Source of the DNA: Candidatus Sumerlaea chitinivorans
Lineage (GTDB): Bacteria; Sumerlaeota; Sumerlaeia; Sumerlaeales; Sumerlaeaceae
DNA length: 64,000 nt
Reading direction: 5' to 3'
Assembly (NCBI GenBank): GCA_003290465.1
Contig: CP030759.1
Location: 784,672 to 848,671 of the forward strand
The notes below the pieces were generated by a model, which saw only the letters and a list, made by a program, of their open reading frames with translations, was not told the DNA's origin and did no database searches. The number at the start of each line of letters is the position of its first letter. Position 1 is the first letter of the stretch. Both the position numbers and the translations under genes were made by a program. Of the stretch, positions 44,402 through 52,525 are shown piece after piece.

Positions 44402-46834
44402 CTACTCTCTGAGCGGAGGCCGGTGGGGCATTTCCTCCACGCCTATCTTGGGGTGTTCCGATGCGGCGTCGTCAGGGCGCCCAGTTGGTTCAAGTTGAAC
44501 TTCGAGGGAGACCCTTTCCCCACAGAAAGCGATCCCATCAGTGAGCAAGGTGACAGGTGTTTCCGTATCTCGGACCGAGACGGGGCGAGCCGGCAAGTGC
44601 CAGATTACTCTCCGAGGTGGAACCCTCCAATCGGCGTCAAAGTTGATTCGCGAATAGCCCTTGAAGAATTCCACACGCAACTGGACCTTGCCAAAGTAAG
44701 TGGGGGCATTTTGTAGAGACACAGACTGACCGGGGCAGGTCCAACTCTTTGGCAACAGGCGGGTCAAGTGCAGTTCATCGTCAGCTTCCTCGATGAGAAG
44801 CCCTCGCATGAGGAGTAACCATTCGGCTGCTGCCCATCCATGGTGTCCGTCACCCATACAGCCCCCCAATGTTCTCGGGTGAATCGCCTCCGGCCAGCAC
44901 CACGTGGGGGAGGCCAGTTCAAGCATGTAGTCGATTAGGCGAAAAGCTTCCTCGTCTTTCAGCTGCACGAGGCATTGCGCCACCTGCATTGTTAGGTAGG
45001 AGTTGATCCCACTATGGATCATCTCTTGGTAGAACCCGTCGCCGTGGAATAAATGATTGCGGATGAATTCAAGGGTACGTCGTAGCCATTGGGTCTCAGT
45101 AATCGAAAACAACTGGAGTGGATAAGCTGCACAGATATTCCCAATCATGCCAGCGTCTGGAGGTCTTCCCGGTGCAGCGGGAAGAGCATGAACCTCGCTG
45201 TGCTCAATGTCCTTCTGAATCGCGTGCAAAATGTCCCGACGATACGATTCAGCCCACGATTGGAATTTTTCGGCATCCTCCCGAATGCCTAAGACGCGGG
45301 CCGCTTCCAATGCATCTTCGAGCCCCTTAAGCGACCAGAAGTTATCCCAATAGTAATGATCATTGGGACCTAAATGTTCTGCACTAAATCCAGCGGGCAT
45401 GAGGCCACGCGGCTTCGTTTTTGAAACCGTCACATCGTGCCGTTTTTTCTCAATCCAGATCGCTCCTCGCCGCACCGCAGGGTACAAGTCTCGTAGGCAG
45501 TTCACATCTCCAGTGAGTCTGTAGTGTTCCATAATGGACCAAATGGCCTGACCCGTGGAATCCCACTCGCCTTTTTGTGAGCAGAAATAGCCGTTTTTCC
45601 ATTGTTTCAGCGGGTAAAATGAGAGGACCTGCGCAACCTCTTGATGATAACCGAGCCGGGATAATGCGCTCAACATATAAGCGGCGTCACGAAACCAATG
45701 GCGATGATAGGTAAAGGGACCTGCGGTTATTTCGTAGCCATCGTTCAGCAATAAGAGGAACGCCTTATTTGCATTGAAGCACTGCTGATAGCGAGCGTCA
45801 GGAACTTCTATCTGTAACCCCCTCGCCAGCTTTTCGGACCATTCTCGGCGTGTGTCCTCCCGAGTCATCAGCAGGTGCTCTCCGCGCACTGTCTGAAGAG
45901 GAAAGAATCGCGGATGAGTGGGTTCCAGCGGCATCACGGCAATGCGGCTCATGGACTGCCCCGGCTGTAGCGTTGTGGGATAGGACACGCACGCATTCGC
46001 TAAGCCAACGGGACAGTGCACAATGGGGTCGCTTTTCGAACGTCGGGGAAATAGGTGGGCGACATCGCCGTCTCGATGGGTCGACAAGAGCCATTTGGCG
46101 GGTTTCTCTATAAGCGCAACAGCCAACTGATCCTCCACAAGGAGAAAACCTTGGGTGTGGTAGGCAAGGCGCTTGATAATACTGATTCCCTCGGGATTCG
46201 TGGGCCGGAGAGCAAAAATAAGGGAGCAGGGTAGGGGGGACGAAGTCTGATTTGTCAGCGTCGCAAGATGAACAATGCAAGCCCGCCCTTCCACAGATAC
46301 TGCCCAGTCCTCGGTCACGAGTGTGGCCGCTGGAAACTTCATGGTAGTCCGAATCCACGGGATTCCCTCCACAAGCTCCTGCGAAACTTGAGTATCCGGA
46401 AGTCGGGAAGGGAATCGAAGCTGCTGATCGACCTCAAGCCAAGTGTCCAGGGACCACCCGTTCGGCCACGGCGTGACGGCTCCACGCGGATCCACGATCG
46501 CTTCCCGCTGTCCGCCAAGCACTCCCACAGCAGTCCAATTCCTGTGGGTTAAGTTGAGGTACGTGACATTCATGGCGCGGGGGATGAAAGACGAGTCGTG
46601 AGGATCGGATTGTCGCTCCATCCAATAGGGCCAAACCCAGTCGCTATTGACGGAAAGAACGTGCAGATTGAGTAGACCTCGTAATTGCATGAGCACGCCA
46701 GCGGGGATCAGCTCATTCGGGATTGTCACCTCGGAAGGGCGGTTTAGGTTTCGAAGTGCTTCCACGTACTCAAGGCCGTGTTCGACCCGATAATACCGCC
46801 GCAGATAGTTGATCAGGTACTTCAGAAAAAACAT
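44402..46834 (-). CDS. Glycoside hydrolase with (alpha/alpha)6 barrel, glycogen-debranching-like
   Basis: The 810-residue product has an N-terminal beta-rich domain and, from about residue 340, a six-hairpin barrel. HWFRDAAYMLSALSRLGYH is the substrate-binding RD segment of glucoamylase/debranching-type enzymes. WDSTGQAIWSIMEHYRLTGD and YYWDNFWSLKGLEDALEAAR follow. A C-terminal beta domain contains LHLTRLLPKSW, then VQLRVEFFKGYSRINFDADW. No signal peptide is evident, so it is probably cytosolic. It may act on alpha-glucans or another oligosaccharide; the exact family cannot be fixed. ATG 46834 has AGGAG upstream. The dehydrogenase gene follows after 96 bases. Confidence 0.75.
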   Translation of the reverse strand: MFFLKYLINYLRRYYRVEHGLEYVEALRNLNRPSEVTIPNELIPAGVLMQLRGLLNLHVLSVNSDWVWPYWMERQSDPHDSSFIPRAMNVTYLNLTHRNWTAVGVLGGQREAIVDPRGAVTPWPNGWSLDTWLEVDQQLRFPSRLPDTQVSQELVEGIPWIRTTMKFPAATLVTEDWAVSVEGRACIVHLATLTNQTSSPLPCSLIFALRPTNPEGISIIKRLAYHTQGFLLVEDQLAVALIEKPAKWLLSTHRDGDVAHLFPRRSKSDPIVHCPVGLANACVSYPTTLQPGQSMSRIAVMPLEPTHPRFFPLQTVRGEHLLMTREDTRREWSEKLARGLQIEVPDARYQQCFNANKAFLLLLNDGYEITAGPFTYHRHWFRDAAYMLSALSRLGYHQEVAQVLSFYPLKQWKNGYFCSQKGEWDSTGQAIWSIMEHYRLTGDVNCLRDLYPAVRRGAIWIEKKRHDVTVSKTKPRGLMPAGFSAEHLGPNDHYYWDNFWSLKGLEDALEAARVLGIREDAEKFQSWAESYRRDILHAIQKDIEHSEVHALPAAPGRPPDAGMIGNICAAYPLQLFSITETQWLRRTLEFIRNHLFHGDGFYQEMIHSGINSYLTMQVAQCLVQLKDEEAFRLIDYMLELASPTWCWPEAIHPRTLGGCMGDGHHGWAAAEWLLLMRGLLIEEADDELHLTRLLPKSWTCPGQSVSLQNAPTYFGKVQLRVEFFKGYSRINFDADWRVPPRRVIWHLPARPVSVRDTETPVTLLTDGIAFCGERVSLEVQLEPTGRPDDAASEHPKIGVEEMPHRPPLRE

Positions 46835-47045
46835 TTTGGCTGATTTACTCCTTCCGAGCTTATCTTAGCCAGTCGAGTGGTCATTTGTCTTCAATTAATG
46901 ACAATACTGCGAATCCCGTGGCTCTCGTGCCACAGCGTTTTCTATGGTCTCGCTCACCACGCATTTTCTTTTGAGGAAAATCCATGGCTCTTGGTTTACT
47001 TAGAGCGTCATGCCGTATGCAAAGCATGAGGCCACTACTAAACCC

Positions 47046-48290
47046 ATGAAGATAGCGTTTTTCACGAACAACTACAAGCCGTTCGTGGGGGGGGTGCCCA
47101 TTGCTGTCGAAAATTTAGCGAAAGGACTGCGCAGACGCGGCCATCGCGTACTGATCTATGCACCAGAGTATGAGGGAGAAGTTGCGGACGAGCCGGATGT
47201 TTACCGGGTCCTTTCCATTAAGAACTTCAATTCAACGCCCTTTTCGCTTCCTCTTCCTCTCACGGTTCGGCCGCACGCAGATCTTGCTGACTTGGAATTC
47301 CTCGATATTGTGCATGTGCACCACCCATTTCTCTTAGGAATGACAGGGTTGCAACTGGCCCGTGCCCAGCATGTGCCAGTAGTTTTTACGTATCACACCC
47401 AATACGAAAAGTACACGCATTACCTGCCTTTTCCGGAAAAAATGACAGCTGAAATTGCGGTGGGATTGAGCACCCGTTTCTGCAATTGCTGCGATACTGT
47501 GATTGCACCTTCGAGTGACATCCGCAAGACTCTGGAAGAAAGGGGAGTTAAAGTACCCATCGAGGTCATTCCCACTGGGATAGACCTCCGGGCGTTTCGA
47601 GGCGGATCCCCGGCCAAGTTTCGTGGCGAAGTGGGTACGAATCCAGACACGACAGTTGTGCTTACTGTCAGTCGGCTTGCGCGAGAGAAAAACATTAGCT
47701 TTCTCATCCGTGCGTTTGCAGATTTCCACCGCATCGTGCCGCAGTCTGAGTATTGGCTGGTGGGAGAGGGAGATGCTCGGAGTGAGCTGGAGGAACTTGC
47801 CCAAGAGCTCGGAGTTGGAGACTGTGTTCGGTTTCTGGGGACGCTACGCGGCAAGAGGCTTGTGAGTGCCTATAAGGCCGCTAATCTTTTCGTGTTTGCA
47901 TCGACGACCGAGACTCAAGGGCTTGTTGTCGCCGAAGCCATGGTAGCAGGCTTGCCGGTGGTGGCTGTGGAAGCACCGGGAGTTCGAGACATCGTGCTCG
48001 CGAATCGTGGGGGGTTTTTGGTTCCGGAAGGGGACTTCGTCGCGTTTGTCCAACGTATGATTCAACTAATTCAGAACCCTCTACTTTGGAGAGAGATTTC
48101 GGAAGAAGCAAAAAAAAGAGGTCGGCAATTTTCGATTACGGCCACAGTGGACAGAGTAGAGCGACTCTACACACGTTTAATCAAATCGCCACCGACACCC
48201 GCCAAAATTGAGCGGTTCATGCTATTGCGGGAGTTTTTACGCTACCACTTCGAGAAATTCGTCGAGGAAGTTGATCGAATTTTACCATAG
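47046..48290 (+). CDS. Family 4 glycosyltransferase, diacylglycerol/phosphatidylinositol type
   Basis: This is a GT-B fold retaining glycosyltransferase of 414 residues. KIAFFTNNYKPFVGGVPIAV is the N-terminal Rossmann start. DIVHVHHPFLLG and FTYHTQYEKYTHYLPFP lie in the acceptor half, as in the glycolipid mannosyl- and glucosyltransferases. The donor half has VLTVSRLAREKNISFLIRAF, LVGEGDARSELEELAQELG and SSTTETQGLVVAEAM with the catalytic glutamates. Such enzymes act at the inner face of the membrane on diacylglycerol or phosphatidylinositol lipids. ATG 47046 is the natural start; an upstream ATG at 47010 would add 12 residues. Confidence 0.88.
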   Translation: MKIAFFTNNYKPFVGGVPIAVENLAKGLRRRGHRVLIYAPEYEGEVADEPDVYRVLSIKNFNSTPFSLPLPLTVRPHADLADLEFLDIVHVHHPFLLGMTGLQLARAQHVPVVFTYHTQYEKYTHYLPFPEKMTAEIAVGLSTRFCNCCDTVIAPSSDIRKTLEERGVKVPIEVIPTGIDLRAFRGGSPAKFRGEVGTNPDTTVVLTVSRLAREKNISFLIRAFADFHRIVPQSEYWLVGEGDARSELEELAQELGVGDCVRFLGTLRGKRLVSAYKAANLFVFASTTETQGLVVAEAMVAGLPVVAVEAPGVRDIVLANRGGFLVPEGDFVAFVQRMIQLIQNPLLWREISEEAKKRGRQFSITATVDRVERLYTRLIKSPPTPAKIERFMLLREFLRYHFEKFVEEVDRILP

Positions 48291-48396
48291 CCTGGGGCCA
48301 AGCTGTCTGCGGGAAAGTAGATGCATTGTAAACCTATTGAATATAGTATCCATTCGATTCGCGCCGCGACTATTCTGAGGAAATGCGATTTGGGGA

Positions 48397-48424
48397 TTGC
48401 AAGATCGCAGCAATCGAATATATA
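48397..48424 (+). promoter_or_regulatory. Candidate promoter before the uncharacterised 48475 gene
   Basis: TTGCAA (48397-48402) and TATATA (48419-48424) are 16 bases apart in an AT-rich stretch just upstream of the next gene. Each hexamer matches consensus at four of six positions. It is a weak but well-placed sigma-70-type candidate. Confidence 0.35.
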
Positions 48425-48474
48425 TCACATTGAGCTGTCAATAGGTGTACATAACGACGGGAGTGGTTTAAGCC

Positions 48475-49281
48475 ATGAAGATAGAGACCTCCTTTCCCAT
48501 TGCCGCGGTTAGCGGGCGGCTGGGAGACTCGGATGTAGTAATTGTAAAAAGGGGCAATAAGTGCTACGCGCGCAAGTATTCGCCACCCAAGAACCCGCAG
48601 ACAGCTGATCAAGTGGCAGTCCGCCGCTTTCTGGCCAATGCTACCAAGGCGTGGTCATCGTTAACGGTTCGCCAGCGTGAGGGCTGGGCTGACTACGCCA
48701 AGCGGTATTCAGTTTCCGCCTTTGGGCAAGAATTAAACCCCTACAATATGTTTTCAAAGGTACAATACTACAGGCAGGCATTAGGAATGGCGTTACTATT
48801 GGACCCACCGACGCTTGCGCCTCCGCCGCGTCCTGCTGCAATCATCCAACGACCTGCTGCCACGACCGACGAATTTCGCTTTGTGCTTCAGCACTCAATT
48901 GCGAAGCGAGATGATTACGTGGTGACATTCGAAATTACCCCCGCAATGCCTTCCACTGGACGAAAACCGCGAAGCATCGAGTTTCGCATGATCCGCCATG
49001 TGGGGGCAGCGTCGTTCTTCGCCTTACTTGCCCCCACACATCCGTACATCATTTCGGGAGCTCGATTTGAAGTAAACCACGGTCAGCGCTACGGTGTTCG
49101 CGCTCGAATTGTCACTGCGGAAGGGGTTCCTGGGGAAGTCTTGGAGACGGATTTTGTAAAAGTCATTCAATGGGGGCTGCGTCCAAACCGGCCCGATGAG
49201 GCGGACGCAGAAGTCGAAACCGACTTGTTCTCGGTTCAAGCAGAGACTCCGTGTGATTCGCCGGAAGGCAAAGACTCTTGA
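48475..49281 (+). CDS. Uncharacterised two-part protein
   Basis: The 268-residue protein has no signal peptide or membrane helix. Its N-terminal 100 residues have short strands (VSGRLGDSDVVIVKRGNKCY) and then KNPQTADQVAVRRFLANATK, followed by aromatic-rich helices WSSLTVRQREGWADYAKRYS and NPYNMFSKVQYYRQAL. The Asn-Pro-x-Thr, Gln, Arg-Phe pattern recalls uncharacterised DUF6266-like proteins, but I cannot confirm it. The C-terminal half is beta-rich and fibronectin-like (RYGVRARIVTAEGVPGEV). It stands between a GT4 gene and recN. No function can be assigned. The start is ATG 48475. Confidence 0.7.
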   Translation: MKIETSFPIAAVSGRLGDSDVVIVKRGNKCYARKYSPPKNPQTADQVAVRRFLANATKAWSSLTVRQREGWADYAKRYSVSAFGQELNPYNMFSKVQYYRQALGMALLLDPPTLAPPPRPAAIIQRPAATTDEFRFVLQHSIAKRDDYVVTFEITPAMPSTGRKPRSIEFRMIRHVGAASFFALLAPTHPYIISGARFEVNHGQRYGVRARIVTAEGVPGEVLETDFVKVIQWGLRPNRPDEADAEVETDLFSVQAETPCDSPEGKDS

Positions 49282-49369
49282 ACGTTGCAGGGTGGTGCTG
49301 TAGCCCTTTTGACAGGATACGACGCAGAATGGGTGAAGCAAGATTCCAAAATCTTGCGAGAGCTGTTTT

Positions 49370-51121
49370 ATGCTCAAATTGCTAAAAATACGCGACTTCG
49401 CAATCATCAGTGAACTCGAAATTGAGTTCGATCGGGGCTTTACAGCGATCACGGGAGAAACCGGGGCTGGCAAATCGCTTCTGCTTGGTGCCATCCGGCT
49501 ATTACTTGGCGACCGCGCCAGCGCAGACATCGTGAGAGCGGGCGCAGCGAAGAGTAGGCTTGAGGCGCTCCTGAGCTCCGTGCCGACCTCAGCTCGAAAT
49601 TGGTTGGCCGAGCAAGGAATTGGTGAGGATCAATCGGTGGACGAAGTCATCCTGCGCCGGGAGATTAGCGCCAGCGGAGTGTCGCGTCATTTCATTAACG
49701 GGAATGTTGTGACCTTGGCCCAGCTTCGACAATTCGGCGAGGGGCTAATCGATTTGCATGGCCAAAACGAGCATACGTCCCTTGTGAGGCCAGAAGTGCA
49801 GCTCGAGTTGCTCGACGCTTTCGGCGATTGCGTGTCCCTGCGCGATACTTACCGGCAATGTTATGAGGAATGGCAAACAGCAGTGCGGCGACGAGACGCT
49901 TTGGTTGTAGACGCTCGCGAGCTCGAACGGAAACGCTCGTTTCTTCGCTTTCAAGTTGAGGAAATTGAAGCAGCTCACCTGAGTGTGGGTGAGGAAGAGG
50001 AGCTTACGCTGGAGCGCGCTCGGTTGCAAAGTGCTGAGCGACTGCGAGAGATCGCCCTCCAAGCCACAGACGTGCTCTACGAAGGGGAGAAATCAGGGGC
50101 AAGTGTAGGAGCTCTCGTTGCTTCTGTTGCAAGAATGCTCGCGCAGGCCGAGAATCTGGACCCTACGCTTAGTGCTCTCCGCTCGCAAGCCGAGGAACTT
50201 CGTTTTGCAGTGGAGGATCTGGCGTCACGCCTTCGCGATTACGGAGCACAGCTGGTGAGTGATCCGGCTCGTCTCGAGTGGGTTGAGGAGAGACTGGAGC
50301 TAATTCGCGCCCTGAAACGAAAGTACGGCAACACGATTGAAGAAATCCTGCAAGTTGGCCACAAACTGCGCGCAGAATTGGATGAACTCGAAAACTATGA
50401 GGTGAGTTTAGCGACAGCCGAGGCCGAGGTTGAGCAGGCTCTGAAAAGCGCCCTCTCCGCTGCGCACAAACTGCGGGCCCGAAGACTCGAGGTTGCACGA
50501 GAATTCAGCAGACAGGTAACAAATGAGATGCAGGACCTGAGTCTGGGGGGAGCAGAATTTGTTGCACGAGTGTTCGCGCGTCGGCGTGGTTGCGATAGCT
50601 CTGGGGTGGACGTAGAGTATTCTCCAGATTTTGCAATTTCGGAGGAAATTGCGGGAGAAGAATTGGGACCCACAGGGGCCGAACAGGTGGAATTCGTCGT
50701 GAAGTTGAATCCCGGCGAACCAGCTCTTCCGCTTCGGAAAGTCGCCTCAGGTGGGGAGCTCAGTCGCATCATGTTGGCGGTCAAGGCAGTCTTAGCCGAG
50801 AAGGACCAAATCCCCGTTCTGATCTTTGATGAGGTCGATACCGGAATCAGTGGTGAAGCCGCAACGCGGGTAGGAGAAAAACTCGCTTCGTTAGGCACGT
50901 CTCATCAAGTATTGTGCGTGACGCACCTTCCGCAAATCGCAGCACGGGCCGACCAGCATATCGTGATCAGGAAAGGTGAGAAGGGCGGCCGAACAGTGGT
51001 GACCGCAGAATTGCTTCAGGGTAGTGCGCGGGAAAGAGCGATTGCAGAGATGCTAAGCGGGCAAACCCCGGACGCAGAGTCCTTACGCTACGCAAAGCGG
51101 CTACTGACGGGGCGTCGTTGA
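49370..51121 (+). CDS. recN: DNA repair protein RecN
   Basis: RecN is an SMC-like ATPase that aids double-strand break repair. The 583 residues contain Walker A GETGAGKSLLLGAIRLLLG near residue 30, a long coiled-coil middle, the signature VASGGELSRIMLAVKAVLAE, and Walker B VLIFDEVDTGISGEAATRVG. THLPQIAARADQH near the end is the D-loop/H-loop region. The protein starts with LKLLKIRDFAIISELEIEFD, as usual for the family. ATG 49370 is the start. tRNA-Gly lies 47 bases downstream. Confidence 0.95.
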   Translation: MLKLLKIRDFAIISELEIEFDRGFTAITGETGAGKSLLLGAIRLLLGDRASADIVRAGAAKSRLEALLSSVPTSARNWLAEQGIGEDQSVDEVILRREISASGVSRHFINGNVVTLAQLRQFGEGLIDLHGQNEHTSLVRPEVQLELLDAFGDCVSLRDTYRQCYEEWQTAVRRRDALVVDARELERKRSFLRFQVEEIEAAHLSVGEEEELTLERARLQSAERLREIALQATDVLYEGEKSGASVGALVASVARMLAQAENLDPTLSALRSQAEELRFAVEDLASRLRDYGAQLVSDPARLEWVEERLELIRALKRKYGNTIEEILQVGHKLRAELDELENYEVSLATAEAEVEQALKSALSAAHKLRARRLEVAREFSRQVTNEMQDLSLGGAEFVARVFARRRGCDSSGVDVEYSPDFAISEEIAGEELGPTGAEQVEFVVKLNPGEPALPLRKVASGGELSRIMLAVKAVLAEKDQIPVLIFDEVDTGISGEAATRVGEKLASLGTSHQVLCVTHLPQIAARADQHIVIRKGEKGGRTVVTAELLQGSARERAIAEMLSGQTPDAESLRYAKRLLTGRR

Positions 51122-51167
51122 ATGAGCGATGCTTTTTTGCTGTAAAACGCTACCGGTCTCCATTCGA

Positions 51168-51243
51168 GCGGGAGTAGCTCAGTTGGTAGAGCACTAGCCT
51201 TCCAAGCTTGTGGTCGCGGGTTCGAATCCCGTCTCCCGCTCCA
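51168..51243 (+). tRNA. tRNA-Gly (anticodon TCC)
   Basis: The acceptor GCGGGAG pairs with CTCCCGC, with discriminator T and an encoded CCA. The D arm is GCTC/GAGC. The anticodon loop CTTCCAA sits on the stem CTAGC/GCTTG, which has a G-T wobble pair. The T arm is GCGGG/CCCGT with loop TTCGAAT. The cloverleaf is otherwise standard. Confidence 0.96.
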
Positions 51244-51340
51244 ATTTCTTTCGCAGCCGTCATCGGAATCCCGCTCTCTACGGTCGGAGATGGGCACTGG
51301 CGGGAGAGCTTGAGCATTTCCTCACGTGCCCAAAAAAAAA

Positions 51341-51370
51341 TCCCGTTTGGCTGGCTTGCGCCAAACGGGA
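51341..51370 (-). terminator. Rho-independent terminator of the hsp20 pair
   Basis: An eleven-base perfect stem (51341-51351 with 51360-51370) has an eight-base loop. On the minus strand the helix is followed by nine T. It lies just after the stop of the second hsp20 gene and should end that operon. Confidence 0.9.
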
Positions 51371-51396
51371 AATCAGTCCACCGCCTACGCCCGAGT

Positions 51397-51786
51397 TTAT
51401 TTAATCTCGATTTTCCTTGGTTTTGCGACTTCTGCCTTAGGAAGCACCAGCTTCAGCACTCCGTTTTCGTAGGTGGCTGTAATCTTTGAGGAATCGATGG
51501 ATTCGCCAAGGATGAAGGAGCGTTTGTACGCTTGCGGGCGCCGCTCCTTCACGAGCACTTCATAATTCGATAGATCCTCAGCTTTTCGCCAACCCGTTAC
51601 AGTGAGTTCGTCGTGGTCAACCGTCACCTCAATCTTGTCACGCTCTACACCAGGCATCTCGAGATCCACGACCACTTTTTCATCTGTCTCAAACACACTG
51701 CAATAGGGTTGGGTGAACCGTGGACCGCGATTTTCCTGATGCGCAGTGCTCGGAGCATTCTGTTCACGACGTACCAGCTTCGTCAT
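51397..51786 (-). CDS. Small heat-shock protein Hsp20, second gene of pair
   Basis: The 129-residue protein is an alpha-crystallin-domain chaperone that keeps unfolding proteins soluble. The domain begins at YCSVFETDEKVVVDLEMPGV, has DHDELTVTGWRKAED as the central strands, and ends with YENGVLKLVLPKAEVAKPRK. The tail KPRKIEIK has the I-x-I motif used for assembly. The N-terminal arm is short. It follows the first hsp20 gene by 26 bases with AGGAGGG before the start, so the two are surely co-transcribed. Confidence 0.92.
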   Translation of the reverse strand: MTKLVRREQNAPSTAHQENRGPRFTQPYCSVFETDEKVVVDLEMPGVERDKIEVTVDHDELTVTGWRKAEDLSNYEVLVKERRPQAYKRSFILGESIDSSKITATYENGVLKLVLPKAEVAKPRKIEIK

Positions 51787-51811
51787 GGTCTCGCCCTCCT
51801 TTCCTCTTGTG

Positions 51812-52267
51812 TTATTTCACCTCGATAGCGATCTGACGAGGCTTGGCCTCTTCACGGATTGGAGCATGGATTTCGAGCACGCCATCAGTAAACGTTGCTG
51901 TGATCTTCTCCGGGTCCACTGGATTCGGGAATTCGATCACCCGTTCGAAGGAGCCAAACACCCGCTCGCGCCGATGGTAGTCGCCTTGCTTCACATCCGT
52001 CTCTTCTTTCTTCGTGCCGCGGATGAACAACCGGTTATTAAGGATCGAGATCTCGACATCTTCCTTCTTCAGGCCCGGCAAGTCCGCGCGCACGATGAAC
52101 TTCTCGTTATCTCGCAGGACGTCCACCGGCGGAACGAAATCGCCTTCAAACAAGGCGCTCGACCCCGCTGGGCTCAGAGCCTGCGAGAACAAACGATTGA
52201 CTTCTTCCTGAAGCTCAACAAGCTCCCTCCATGGATTCCAGCCGCGAGTTGTTACTGGCAGTGTCAT
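51812..52267 (-). CDS. Small heat-shock protein Hsp20, first gene of pair
   Basis: The 151-residue chaperone has an N-terminal arm with WNPWRELVELQEEVNRLFSQ. The alpha-crystallin domain follows, with PPVDVLRDNEKFIVRADLPG and NRLFIRGTKKEE, then FTDGVLEIHAPIREEAKPRQ. The tail ends in IAIEVK, an I-x-I-type motif. AGGAGGG lies about eight bases before ATG 52267. The upstream 60 bases contain a sigma-54-like promoter element, so expression may depend on RpoN and an activator rather than on the usual heat-shock sigma factor. Confidence 0.93.
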   Translation of the reverse strand: MTLPVTTRGWNPWRELVELQEEVNRLFSQALSPAGSSALFEGDFVPPVDVLRDNEKFIVRADLPGLKKEDVEISILNNRLFIRGTKKEETDVKQGDYHRRERVFGSFERVIEFPNPVDPEKITATFTDGVLEIHAPIREEAKPRQIAIEVK

Positions 52268-52319
52268 TGGCGATCCCTCCTTTTCCCGATCAATGTCTTA
52301 ATTTACACCCATCCGCTCT

Positions 52320-52335
52320 TGCAGTGACTGTGCCA
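52320..52335 (-). promoter_or_regulatory. Sigma-54-type promoter of the hsp20 operon
   Basis: On the minus strand, TGGCACAGTCACTGCA matches the -24/-12 consensus TGGCACG-N4-TTGCW at ten of twelve defined positions, with the GG and GC dinucleotides exactly spaced. Transcription would start about 43 bases before ATG 52267. Sigma-54 promoters need an enhancer-binding activator, and none is encoded nearby. No CIRCE element was seen. Confidence 0.5.
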
Positions 52336-52525
52336 AGGTTCTATTTTTGCAAACGATTGAGTTAAAGAAACTTACGTCGAGAAAACAGTTTTGTATTGGC
52401 AGAGTTGTGCCAAACGGAAACAAATGCGTGGGGCTTGACGAAAAGGGCGTGTCGAAGTGACGCAGACCTCGCTCAAGTTGATTGCTTGACGCCCAGCACT
52501 TCGCGCAGGGAGGACGGTTTCTGCT

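Noticed and set aside
51088-51297. Minus-strand frame containing GRRDSNPRPQAWKASALPTE
   Set aside because: It lies opposite tRNA-Gly and is a known type of spurious protein.
52268-52525. Search for a CIRCE element upstream of hsp20
   Set aside because: No TTAGCACTC-N9-GAGTGCTAA or near match was found; only the sigma-54-like element stands out.
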